IMG/VR virus record: IMGVR_UViG_3300021559_000324
Coordinates: 1-21,671 of that record
From: a virus
Direction: 5' to 3' (one strand)
Length of the DNA: 21,671 nt
Below the pieces are notes generated by a model, which was not told the origin of the DNA, ran no database searches, and saw nothing but the letters and a program-made list of their open reading frames with translations. Every line of letters starts with the position of its first letter. Position 1 is the first letter of the stretch. Below are positions 6,901-15,401 of this stretch, one piece after another. The translations under genes and the position numbers were made by a program.

Positions 6901-7566
6901 ATGACTGCTGACTACTCCGAACTTCTGCGTTTAATCTTGAATCTGATCCGATTCGGCACCATTGCCGACATCGATCACGATGCCCAGCGCGTGCGCGTCA
7001 AGGTCGGTGAGAACGTCACCACATGGCGCCCCTGGATCACTTTCCGCGCCGGCGACGCGCAGACCTGGTTTCCGCCTTCCATGGGCGAACAGGTCATTGT
7101 GTTGTCGCCCGAGGGCGAATTCGCCAATGCCGCGATCCTGCCAGCGATCTATTCCGACAAATACACATCACCATCGACCAACCCGGCACACAACACAACC
7201 CGCTATAAGGATGGGACGGTCGTCCAGTACGACAGCGCCGCGCACACCTTGACGGCCACGCTGTCGGACGGCACTAGCGTCACCCTGGCACCGAGCAAAG
7301 TCACTTCCAACGCCGAAAATACGGAATGCACCGGCAACTTGTTGGTGCAAAAAAATCTGATCGTCAATCAGAACCTGACCGTCAACGGCATGTCCGCCTT
7401 GAATGCCGGCATGAACGTCCAGGCCGGCAGCAAAGGGGGGGCGGCGGCTGTGATTCAGGGGATCTTGCGCGCTACTGAAGACGTTATCGCCGGCGCCATC
7501 AGCCTGGTTAAACACCCACACGGCGGCGTCAAAAAGGGCGAAGACGAATCAGGTGGTCCGAAATGA
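6901..7566 (+). CDS. V: Baseplate spike protein, P2 gpV-like
   Basis: The ATG at 6901 gives 221 residues, near P2 gpV (about 211). In-frame starts at 6865 and 6892 exist, and none has a clear ribosome-binding site. gpV forms the trimeric membrane-piercing spike under the baseplate. The N-terminal OB-like domain (GTIADIDHDAQRVRVKVG, then WRPWITFRAGDAQTWFPPSMGEQV) is followed by the beta-helical shaft. An HxH pair (KHPHGG) lies near the C-terminus, in the region that binds iron in the P2 spike apex. It begins the V-W-J-I-H operon. I searched upstream for the TGT-N12-ACA late activator box and did not find a convincing copy. Confidence 0.93.
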   Translation: MTADYSELLRLILNLIRFGTIADIDHDAQRVRVKVGENVTTWRPWITFRAGDAQTWFPPSMGEQVIVLSPEGEFANAAILPAIYSDKYTSPSTNPAHNTTRYKDGTVVQYDSAAHTLTATLSDGTSVTLAPSKVTSNAENTECTGNLLVQKNLIVNQNLTVNGMSALNAGMNVQAGSKGGAAAVIQGILRATEDVIAGAISLVKHPHGGVKKGEDESGGPK

Positions 7567-7901
7567 TGAACGCCCGTACCGGCCGTGTCATGTCGCGCCT
7601 GGCCCATATCCGCCAGTCCCTGGCCGACATTCTCACCACCCCTATCGGTTCCCGCGTCATGCGCCGCACCTACGGCTCCGAAGTACCGGAGCTGATCGAT
7701 CAGCCGCTGAACGGCGCCACGGTCCTACGCATCTATGCCGCCACGGCTTACGCTGTCCTGCGCTGGGAACGTCGCATTGCCTTGACCGGCGTGCAGTTAC
7801 AACGCGGCGCTGACGGACAGGCTACGTTATTGCTGGACGGCGTCACAAATGAACAGAGCGTCCAATTGGATGTGCCGGTCGGCTCAGGGGCTGCATCATG
7901 A
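7563..7901 (+). CDS. W: Baseplate wedge protein, P2 gpW-like (gp25 family)
   Basis: This 112-residue protein is close to P2 gpW (about 115) and belongs to the gp25-like baseplate wedge family. The conserved gp25 pattern is visible: IRQSLADILTTPIGSRVMRR, then YGSEVPELIDQPLN. It overlaps V and J by four bases each (ATGA), the usual tight coupling of this operon. An alternative start one codon later (7566) is possible. Confidence 0.93.
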   Translation: MMNARTGRVMSRLAHIRQSLADILTTPIGSRVMRRTYGSEVPELIDQPLNGATVLRIYAATAYAVLRWERRIALTGVQLQRGADGQATLLLDGVTNEQSVQLDVPVGSGAAS

Positions 7902-8788
7902 GCGCCGCTATCGATCTATCGCAACTGCCGGCGCCAAACGTCATCGAACCGCTGGACTATGAAACCATCCTGGCCGCGCACCTGGTTGACCTGGAAGGGA
8001 ATGGCGTTGACCTTGACGAACTGACCGAATCCGATCCCGCCATCAAGGTCGTGCAACTGAGTGCCTACCGTGAGCTTAAGCTGCGCCAGCGCATCAACGA
8101 AGCCGCGCGCGCTTTGATGCTGGCCTACGCGATGGGCGCCGACCTGGACCAGATCGGCGCCAACATGGACGTCCCACGCTTGCAGATCTGGCCGGCAGAT
8201 TCAGACAAGGGTACTGCTGCCGTCATGGAAGCGGACGAAGATTACCGCCGTCGCATCCAGTTGGCACCCCAAGGCATGTCCGTGGCCGGACCGGAAGGCG
8301 CGTATGTTTTCCACGCCCTGAGCGCAGACGGTCGCGTGCGCAACGCGACAGCCACCAGCCCATCACCTGGTCACGTGGTGGTAGCGATCTTGTCGCACGA
8401 AGGCGACGGCACACCCTCGCAGGAACTGCTGGATATTGTCGCCGTCCGTATGCTTGACGATGGCGTTCGGCCTTTGACTGATTACGTCACAGTCGTTGCC
8501 GCGCAAATTGTCCGCTACCAGGTACACGCCAAGCTGTACAGCTTCTCTGGGCCTGATCCGACCGTTGTGTTGATTGAGGCGAACAAGCGCATGCAGAAGT
8601 ATGCGAAGGAAGCGCACCAATTGGGGCGCGTGCCGACCCATTCCGGCATCGACGCAGCGGTCCACGTGCCAGGTGTTGAGCGCGTCATCCTGGTGTCGCC
8701 GACCGCAGATCCAGAAATATCGAAGCTGGTGGCGTACTACTGCGATGACATCAATATCGAGTACGGCGGTATTTGGGGCAAGGTATGA
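7898..8788 (+). CDS. J: Baseplate assembly protein, P2 gpJ-like
   Basis: This 296-residue protein is close to P2 gpJ (about 302). It builds the baseplate periphery with gpW and gpI. Family signatures include the opening IDLSQLPAPNVIEPLDYETI, the segment ELKLRQRINEAARALMLAYA followed by GADLDQIGANM, and DEDYRRRIQLAPQGMSVAGP. The end GVERVILVSPTAD followed by a variable tail is also typical. The gene is complete and overlaps both neighbours by four bases. Confidence 0.94.
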   Translation: MSAAIDLSQLPAPNVIEPLDYETILAAHLVDLEGNGVDLDELTESDPAIKVVQLSAYRELKLRQRINEAARALMLAYAMGADLDQIGANMDVPRLQIWPADSDKGTAAVMEADEDYRRRIQLAPQGMSVAGPEGAYVFHALSADGRVRNATATSPSPGHVVVAILSHEGDGTPSQELLDIVAVRMLDDGVRPLTDYVTVVAAQIVRYQVHAKLYSFSGPDPTVVLIEANKRMQKYAKEAHQLGRVPTHSGIDAAVHVPGVERVILVSPTADPEISKLVAYYCDDINIEYGGIWGKV

Positions 8789-9345
8789 CCAAGAAAAAAA
8801 TCAAATCCCTGTTGCCGCCAAACTCGACGCCGCTGGAGCGTGCACTGGAAGCGACCATGGCGCGAATCTCAGACGTACCGGTTCCGCTGCGCACGCTCCA
8901 CAATCCGGACACCATCGATATTGATCTGCTGCCCTGGTTAGCCTGGCATTGGTCGGTCGATAGCTGGAAGTCCTACTGGACGGAAGAGGTACGGCGCGCC
9001 CGCGTGCGCAACGCCATGAAGATCCACCGCCAGAAGGGAACCGCGAAGGCCGTCAAGGACGTGGTGGCAGCTTTTGGCGGCTCCATCCTGCTGCGCGAGT
9101 GGTGGCAAAAGACCCCCATGGGAGAACCGTACACCTTCGATCTGGTCATGACGCTGTCCGGCGCCGGCGGCCAGTCGGCCACGGCTGAGTTTGTCGATGA
9201 CGTGATCGCCGAGGTCAACCGCACGAAATCCATTCGCAGCCATTTTACGTTTACCCAGGGTATCGAGACGCAAGCCGCAATAGCCGTGGCAGCGACCATT
9301 CGCCCTGTGATCTATGCCCGTTTAAATCTGACTGAAGCTCAATAA
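8785..9345 (+). CDS. I: Tail protein, P2 gpI-like
   Basis: Using the ATG at 8785 overlapping the J stop gives 186 residues, near P2 gpI (about 176). The diagnostic region reads LLPWLAWHWSVDSW, then YWTEEVRRARVRNAMKIHRQ and KGTAKAVKDVVAAFGG. gpI is a baseplate component that probably connects the fibre. An open frame exists upstream but lies inside J. The fibre gene follows after one base. Confidence 0.94.
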   Translation: MTKKKIKSLLPPNSTPLERALEATMARISDVPVPLRTLHNPDTIDIDLLPWLAWHWSVDSWKSYWTEEVRRARVRNAMKIHRQKGTAKAVKDVVAAFGGSILLREWWQKTPMGEPYTFDLVMTLSGAGGQSATAEFVDDVIAEVNRTKSIRSHFTFTQGIETQAAIAVAATIRPVIYARLNLTEAQ

Positions 9346-9346
9346 T

Positions 9347-11797
9347 ATGCCAGGACTCCAAATCATTATCACCAAGGCCGGCCGCGCCGCCCTGGTCAAT
9401 GCCGAACACAACGGCACGGCGCCGCTCAAAATATCTGCAATCGGCATTACTGCCGCCGTCTTTACAGCGAACGAAGACACGACGACCTTGCCAGGCGAGA
9501 TTAAACGGCTGACAACCATTTCCGGCGAAGTGGTCGCCGCCGATACGATCCACGTCACCATCCGCGACGATGGCATCGACACCTATGCAGTGCGAGGTAT
9601 CGGTTATTGGCTCAACAACGGCGTCTTGTTTGGCGTCTACAGCCAGCCAGATCCGATATTGCAAAAATCGACACAGTCGATGATGCTGCTGGCCGCTGAT
9701 GCCGTATTCACCACCGTCAAGGCCACGGCGCTGACCTTCGGCGATGCCAATTTCACGAACCCGCCGGCCACCGTAGACCGCCAGGGCGTGGTCGAACTGG
9801 CGACGCCGGCGGAAACCGTCGCCGGTACGGACGGCACCCGCGCCGTCACACCAGCGGGCCTTTCGCCGGCCATGGCGCAAGCCATCGCCAAACACCTGGC
9901 GGTAGTCGATCCGCATCAGCAATACCTGACGCCGGAACGCGGCAATGCTCTGTATTTCCGCAAGCTGCCGGCCTATACCGATAGTGATACCAATTGCGAC
10001 ACCTTGCTGGACACCGGCGTGCGCGATGTCTCTGTCGCCAATGATCGCGGCGTCATCGCCGCCACCAGACTGCCCATGGGCGCCGATGGCTATGGCACGT
10101 TGACCACCGAGAACGGCGGCCAGTTCGTGCACCAGGTCTATACAGAAGCCTCTATCCGACACCGTACCTGGCAGCGATCCGGCTATCTGGGCGCCGAACA
10201 ACCCTTTAAAGGCAGCGATTGGAAGCAGCTCTGGGACTCTGTGACGTTCGACCCCGCCTCCAAGCAAGACAAGCTCCCCTTTACGCCTGTCCAACAAGGC
10301 ACCGGCCATGGGCAGAAATGGAATGTCGTCAAAATCGGCTGGACTGGTGATGTTTTGAAAGTCACCGTCGATGACTACGATCTCGGTGCGGTTGTCTTTC
10401 AGGCCAATCTGGATGCTGCGCTGAAAAATTACTTGCCGCTGTCGGGTGGCCGCCTATCAGGAAAATTAACGGTGGTCGGCTCTGTTGGAAGCATTGCAAC
10501 CACCGGCGCAGAAACTCCTGCTATGGAAGTGTCTTCCGACGACGCAGTGACAAGCGACGCTTACATGACGTTTCGCCGTGCCGGTCGGTTTGCTGCGCAT
10601 TTTGGGCTGGATGCCAATAACGACTTTGCAGCCGGCGGCTATTCCATGGGGAACGTGTCTTATAAATTCTGGCACGCCGGTAATTTCAACCCTGCGGCCA
10701 AGCAGGATACGCTGGGCTACCGCCCTCCCCAGGCGGTCGGCACCTGGCTCAACAGTGTGACCGTTGCCGATAATCGTGCAACTAGTCCCGCACCGCAAGA
10801 CCGGGACATGGGCATCTATTTCGATTTTAAAAATAACGATGCTGGCGGTCTCAATGACGGCGGGGTTCAACATGGTGAAATCACCTTCCGACAATGGGGC
10901 GCAGGTGGCGACTTCTCCGGCGGTCCAACGCATCAACTCGGCTTTACTGCGAACGGGAATCTGCATCATCGGACTGGCAGCGCCGACAAATGGGCCGGCT
11001 GGCAGCGCTTCCTGACGCAGGGTCAGAACGGAACGCTGCCGGATAACGGCATGGTGATTATCAAGGATTGCAATAGCGCGCCGCTCGGTTGGGCCACCTA
11101 CACGCAGGAGGCAACTGCTAATCGCCCGAGCGCTTACGGTCAGCTCTTTACGTCATCGCTCACCGGAAATTCGCTAGGCACGAACGGCAATTGGCTCATG
11201 CAGCGCGCCCTGTCTACCGATAACCAAATTTACACGCGCGTCAATACGGGCGGTGGCGTATGGACCGCCTGGGCGCTGTGCTGGAGCAATAACAATTTTG
11301 ATCCTGGCAGCAAAGCAACAGGCAACGGCTATGTCATGAATTGGGCGGGCCAAGGCGGTCAGCCTACCTGGCTTCTGGGTGGTAACTACCCTAACGCCAT
11401 CAACGTCTACAACCCTGCCAACTTCAGCGTCAATTATGCCAATAGCGCCGGCACCGCCAGCAGCGCGGGAAATGCCGACAGGGTCGGCGGCGTGCCGATG
11501 CGATGGGCAGAAAACAATGGTGTGCAGCCTTACTACTTGTATGGCGTCGTTGCCGGCAACCAGGAGTTGACGTTGTTTACCCGTACCCAGGTGGCCGTTG
11601 GCTCCTGCGTCTCGGCGATGTATGCGAATCAGCTTTCCGGTCAGGGTCTGGGGCGCGGTGGTATCGGCAACTATGAATTGATCAAGAACAAGAGCACCAG
11701 CGGATTGCCTGGGGCATGGGAGCAACGCGGCCAGGTCTATGACTACGGGTCCGGTGCGAGTGAAGGTAATGAATCAAGTGCAGTGTTATGGCAACGG
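9347..11797 (+). pseudogene. H: Tail fibre protein, P2 gpH-like, 3' end lost at a deletion junction
   Basis: The first part (MPGLQIIITKAGRAALVNAE) is the standard N-terminal domain that attaches P2-type fibres to the baseplate. A fibre shaft and receptor-binding region with typical collagen-like or shufflon-like segments follow (YANSAGTASSAGNADRVGG). Near residue 817 the sequence reads DYGSGASEGNESSAVLWQR, which looks like the natural last few residues of such fibres. After that the frame runs into gene D sequence in the wrong frame and stops at 12064 (905 codons in total). So perhaps only a few native residues are missing, with about 88 foreign ones added. The fibre may still fold. The fibre-assembly gene G that should follow is absent. 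Confidence 0.85.
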
Positions 11798-12411
11798 GAG
11801 TGCGAGCGTTCTGGCACGACGTCAATTATGGTGGCCTACGCCGCAGCGTTGTTGCTGGCGTGCCTGGTAACACCAAGCGGCTGCGAACTACATACACCAG
11901 CGAGGCAGACGCGCGGACCGTCGCCGTCGCCGAATGGCAGCGCATTCAACGCGGCTTGGCATCATTCGAACTGTCGCTTGCTCTGGGTAATCCTGCGCTT
12001 ATACCTCAATCGCCGGTCAAGGTCTCGGGATTCAAGGTCTCCATCGATAATATGGATTGGCTGACCACCAAGGTCACGCATAGCATTAGCGACGCGGGCT
12101 ATACCTCACGCATTGAGATGGAGACGCGAACGGAGGAAGCAGAGGTAGAGCGTGAAGACGAGCTGGACCGCGACCCCGGCGTAACTGGTGTGATCGCCAA
12201 GTGGCGCGATATTATTTCAAATAAAACTGGCCGGGAACTGGAGCCAACGACAGGAACAGGGAAGCTTAGAAAGCCAGTAGCAGGCGCCGCGGCCAACCCA
12301 AAAACGCTGACCCATATTTATGCAAATCGGCAAACTGCCCAGCACGCTGCAAAAAGTGAATGGGCCAAAATCATTGAACGTAGAAACATAATAAGAGATA
12401 ACAGTGAGTAG
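11798..12411 (+). pseudogene. D: Late control protein gpD, C-terminal half only
   Basis: About 204 residues are clearly the C-terminal part of the P2 gpD family (full length about 390), starting VRAFWHDVNYGG. Typical segments are TYTSEADARTVAVAEWQRIQ, NPALIPQSPVKVSGFKV and MDWLTTKVTHSISDAGYTSR. gpD is the tail tip (hub) protein next to the spike. The N-terminal half is missing. An ATG at 11788 lies in frame but has no ribosome-binding site. The remnant contains two copies of an N-x-K-x-L-x3-Y-x5-A-x3-A-x2-EW motif (about 11869-11955 and 12295-12384), which I believe is normal for betaproteobacterial gpD. Confidence 0.87.
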
Positions 12412-12549
12412 AGTGGTCCGCCAATTTCGTTAGCTCAGCTTTAGCTTTAACCTGACGCTCTCGGTATGGTGCCTCTATCCGGAAATTGCTCATCGCAGAC
12501 AGTAGCGCTAACTCTCACTGAGTTTGCCAGAATTGCAAAATTCGAATAA
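12412..12549. other. Spacer between gpD remnant and reverse-strand operon
   Basis: This 138-base AT-rich gap separates converging genes. CAGTGAG at the end of D pairs with CTCACTG at about 12515-12521, a weak long-range inverted repeat. No strong terminator is visible. No Ogr gene follows D, unlike in P2; the Ogr-like gene lies at 16074 instead. Confidence 0.4.
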
Positions 12550-13053
12550 TCAATTAAATATTTTTTCAGGGTCATTTATTTCCCGTTCAAAGCAAATGTG
12601 AAATGCTCCCTTCATCACAGGATTACCGTCATTGAATTGTTGCCAAATCGATTCCGCACTATGCTGTGGCCAGAGATGATTGACTAAATGAATATGAGGA
12701 CCATTTTTGAAGTGATTGTTTTTATGATCGAGGTCGCGTTGATCAAAGTAAAAGAAATGCCAATTTGAATGATCTTGCAAATAGAAAATATGGCCAACAA
12801 GATAGCGTCGTTGCTTAAGAATTTGAGGGAACAGGCTTTTTATATTGTCGGGTGTATACCGTAAGTGCGCCGGTATAAAATCACGATATGAGATGTGATG
12901 AATCCAAGGGAGAGCTCGCATTTCGCAACCTTCGATGACTTGATGAAATGCTCCAAGTGTAATAACTGATTTTCGGCACAGTTTATCGAGGTCTCTCTTT
13001 GTTTTCGCAAGGAGAAGCTGTACTAGCATTTCGCAACTTGATTTGTCGTCCAT
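12550..13053 (-). CDS. Orphan protein at the end of the repressor operon
   Basis: This 167-residue protein starts at the ATG at 13053, with AGGGG six bases upstream; an ATG at 13071 has no such site. I do not recognise the family. It is predicted to be soluble, without signal or membrane segments, and is unusually rich in His, Phe, Trp and Asn in its second half (WHFFYFDQRDLDH, GPHIHLVNHLWP). The HIH triplet in GPHIHLVN could bind metal, but no known catalytic pattern is complete. Low GC content suggests recent transfer. It is the last and most separated gene (71-base gap) behind the repressor and is likely cargo expressed in the lysogen. Confidence 0.7.
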   Translation of the reverse strand: MDDKSSCEMLVQLLLAKTKRDLDKLCRKSVITLGAFHQVIEGCEMRALPWIHHISYRDFIPAHLRYTPDNIKSLFPQILKQRRYLVGHIFYLQDHSNWHFFYFDQRDLDHKNNHFKNGPHIHLVNHLWPQHSAESIWQQFNDGNPVMKGAFHICFEREINDPEKIFN

Positions 13054-13124
13054 TGCTACCCCTTTTGCCAATTCTAATATTTACCCTAGTTGGAGCATTT
13101 CAGCGGAGATCACCTTTTGACAGA

Positions 13125-13823
13125 TTAACGCATTCGATTTTTTTGTAAATCATCCCAGCGCGGCGTACCCGCAGTCTCACCAACAACGCACTCTCTTATC
13201 CCGACATTCAAAATCTTGGCAGTGCTTCCTACCGAGTAGGATTTTCCATCGTTGTGGCAAATGGTTTCAGTCGGTACTGCGGTTGCCTGCGGGATATCGG
13301 TCGGCATTTTATACAATAACCAACCGCAGCCAGCCGCTAACATCATTAGTCCCCCCGTTAATGCCAGCGCTGTCCATGTCAGTTTTTTATTGGCGCTGGC
13401 CTTTTCCGCGCAGGCGATACACGAAAGGGGTAGTTCAGGAATATTGGCGGCTGCAGGCATAGTCTCGATTTCCTCGATTTCGGGTGCCGACGTTCCGTTA
13501 GTTTCAGCCAGCGAATTATTGAGTAGCGCCATGACCGCTTTATAGCTCTCCAGCGGAACTTGTTCAATTCTTATCACACCGTGTTCGTTCTTGATGACGT
13601 TGTACACATCATGGATGCTCATGCCGCTGCTTGTCGCGACCTCTTTAACCTTTTCAAAAATTGCCTTGCGTTGCAATCCAGTTAGAAATTTTGGCGGCTG
13701 CGGCTCCGGTTCGACCGATGCCCCTCCGATGATCTGAACAATATTGCTAAGCCTGGGTGCTTCGTGAACGCTACCTACAACTGCTTGTGAAACATCACCG
13801 TGAAACGCTGTCTTTTCCGTCAT
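13125..13823 (-). CDS. Single-pass membrane protein sharing two blocks with the repressor
   Basis: This 232-residue protein has, in order: an FHG block (residues 7-20, FHGDVSQAVVGSVH), a helical block (50-107, LQRKAIFEKVKEVA then DVYNVI and YKAVMALL), a CxxC pair at 135/138, one membrane helix (147-171), and a 60-residue tail with C189 and C212. KK just before the helix predicts N-terminus inside and tail in the periplasm. The tail (GKSYSVGSTAKI, EC, PRW) resembles small DUF1496-type domains; that match is tentative. Both N-terminal blocks recur in the repressor in opposite order. It lies in the same operon. Function is unknown; a membrane-linked partner of the repressor is my inference. Confidence 0.78.
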   Translation of the reverse strand: MTEKTAFHGDVSQAVVGSVHEAPRLSNIVQIIGGASVEPEPQPPKFLTGLQRKAIFEKVKEVATSSGMSIHDVYNVIKNEHGVIRIEQVPLESYKAVMALLNNSLAETNGTSAPEIEEIETMPAAANIPELPLSCIACAEKASANKKLTWTALALTGGLMMLAAGCGWLLYKMPTDIPQATAVPTETICHNDGKSYSVGSTAKILNVGIRECVVGETAGTPRWDDLQKNRMR

Positions 13824-13879
13824 GCTAGCTACATCTCCAAAATGCTTTTTACTGATACCTGTAATTCTGATAGTCCAAC

Positions 13880-14689
13880 CTATTTCAATTTTTTTAGCGC
13901 GCTCTCAAATGCCTTTGCGGTATCAGGTCTTAGCCCACTATTTAATTGAGCGACGACTTTTCCATCCCTTGATCGATACAGATACGGTCCGGCAAGACTG
14001 ATCAAGGCATCGTAATAGGCATAAATTGCATCGCAATTTCTCTTAGTAGAACAGATGAAAATTTGTCCACCTTGGGGTGCAACTTCATCTATTGCAAACG
14101 CAATATTTTCGTCAAAGCTCTGTGGTTGAAGTGCGCCTGGCTTCCGCTCGAGGTAGTCGAATGCGTAGATTCCCGTATCCCCGTTGACCAACGCCGCCAG
14201 CACCGCAGAGCCGCGAGATGGCGCTTCATTGTTGGCAAAGGAGTCGGCTGTCTTCTTAACTCTGACCAATTGTTCAAAATCGATCCAATACGAGGGCGTG
14301 CCATCTAGCGGCGCTACGTTCGCCCAGCTATTTGTAAAGTCCACCTGGCGTATGTCTACTTTTTGATGATGTGCGGGTTGAAAATAATGAATGGACGCAT
14401 CCTCAAAGCTGTCGACCTTGGCTCTTTTCCTGAGCCTTTCCATTGTCCGTTCGCGACTGTCTCCCGGTTGGAAAATGCCTTCGCTCTCCAGAAATTTTGC
14501 TCTTAGATAAAAACGCACATAGTCACAAACCGCGAGACTGTCGCAGGCTATTGCTGGTTCGTCTTTTGGTGAGTAGGTAAGCGCGTGGCCCCGGTCGCAC
14601 GTGGATCGCGTACATGCGTCATCATCAGCAATGGACAGATGGCAGATACTTAAAAACAGCACACCGGCTGCAATGTTCTTATACGACAT
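13880..14689 (-). CDS. Exported cysteine-containing protein, unknown family
   Basis: This 269-residue protein has a clear signal peptide (MSYKNIAAGVLFLSICHLSI, likely cut after A21). The mature protein carries cysteines at 26, 31, 49 and 55 and a later CSTKRNC pair, consistent with periplasmic disulfides. The rest looks globular (YWIDFEQLVRV, GDTGIYAFDYLER, QIFICSTKRNC). I do not recognise a family. The ATG lies 8 bases after the repressor stop without a ribosome-binding site of its own, so translation is probably coupled to the repressor. Co-expression with the repressor suggests a lysogen envelope function such as superinfection exclusion; this is inference. Confidence 0.75.
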   Translation of the reverse strand: MSYKNIAAGVLFLSICHLSIADDDACTRSTCDRGHALTYSPKDEPAIACDSLAVCDYVRFYLRAKFLESEGIFQPGDSRERTMERLRKRAKVDSFEDASIHYFQPAHHQKVDIRQVDFTNSWANVAPLDGTPSYWIDFEQLVRVKKTADSFANNEAPSRGSAVLAALVNGDTGIYAFDYLERKPGALQPQSFDENIAFAIDEVAPQGGQIFICSTKRNCDAIYAYYDALISLAGPYLYRSRDGKVVAQLNSGLRPDTAKAFESALKKLK

Positions 14690-14697
14690 ATCAAAAA

Positions 14698-15363
14698 CTA
14701 CTTTTCTTCTTTGGCCTTTTTCTTGCCGGAGCCAAAAACATTTGTTTGTGGCGCAGTGATGTCGCCGGTAATTTGCTGAGTGACTTTTCCGTGAAACACA
14801 ACTGTCGCGCCGTCTTTCTGTTTAGTTGCTTTGTTTGAGGGTGCGTCGACTTCCGACAACGCTTGCTCGAGGAGAGCCATGACCGCTGAGTATTGATCGC
14901 GCGTCACGTTGGCGATGGATTCGACAGCAAGGTCCGCAAAAATAATTTGGTAGACATCAAGCGACTGCATGTTATTTGCACTAGCCACCAGATGAACCTT
15001 CGTTGCAATGGATTTCCGCTGCAGCATCGTAAGCTGCTGTGTTTCGGCGTTTTCGATGCCTTCAATCATGCCAAGCAAGCCCGCCTTTCCTCGAACATCT
15101 AAGCTGCGATAACTTAGCAACAGCTCTTTCTCATCGGGTGCGAGCGCCGGTGACGATTTCTCACCAGTTAAAACATATTGAACATCGCCACCGACATCAG
15201 CAAACGCCTTTAGCACATCTCCGCCGGGGGCGGCTTCGTTGCGTTCATAGCGCCCCCACATGCCGCCTCGAATCCCAATTTGACTGGCGATTTCGGTCTG
15301 CGTAAAGCCGAGCCGTATCCGCTCCTCTTGAAGACGATTCGAGCAAAGTTCATTAAAATGCAC
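14698..15363 (-). CDS. C: Prophage repressor, XRE-type, with C-terminal helical and FHG blocks
   Basis: A GTG start at 15363, with GGAA upstream, gives 221 residues; a longer ATG frame reaches 15414 but would run through the operator region. Residues 10-66 form a Cro/CI-type helix-turn-helix domain (RLQEERIRLGFTQTEIASQI ... WGRYERNEAAPGGDVLKAF ... VQYVLTG). Residues 114-171 are a helical block (LQRKSIATKVHLVA, DVYQII, YSAVMALLEQAL) that reminds me of ORF6C-type phage domains. Residues 189-203 hold an FHG block (VFHGKVTQQITGDIT), followed by a basic tail. It is transcribed away from the early genes and leads the lysogenic operon, so it is the probable immunity repressor. No LexA/CI-like peptidase domain is seen. 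Confidence 0.85.
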   Translation of the reverse strand: MHFNELCSNRLQEERIRLGFTQTEIASQIGIRGGMWGRYERNEAAPGGDVLKAFADVGGDVQYVLTGEKSSPALAPDEKELLLSYRSLDVRGKAGLLGMIEGIENAETQQLTMLQRKSIATKVHLVASANNMQSLDVYQIIFADLAVESIANVTRDQYSAVMALLEQALSEVDAPSNKATKQKDGATVVFHGKVTQQITGDITAPQTNVFGSGKKKAKEEK

Positions 15364-15372
15364 AAATATTCC

Positions 15373-15401
15373 TTGATTAAGTCCATTTAAATGGATATAT
15401 T
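15373..15401 (+). promoter_or_regulatory. Early rightward promoter
   Basis: TTGATT (15373-15378) and TATATT (15396-15401) are separated by exactly 17 bases and lie 36 bases before the first early gene. This is a good sigma70-type match. The palindrome 15382-15395 occupies its spacer, so repressor binding would block it. Confidence 0.65.
15382..15395. promoter_or_regulatory. Perfect 14-bp palindrome, probable repressor operator
   Basis: TCCATTTAAATGGA lies in the 73-base divergent region between the repressor and the first early gene, wholly inside the spacer of the rightward promoter. Position and symmetry fit a binding site for a dimeric XRE repressor controlling both directions. Only one copy was found by eye. 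Confidence 0.68.

Noticed and set aside
9251-10309. Reverse-strand frame (352 codons) opposite gene H
   Set aside because: Overlaps the recognisable fibre N-terminal domain; codon bias of the forward gene explains the open frame.
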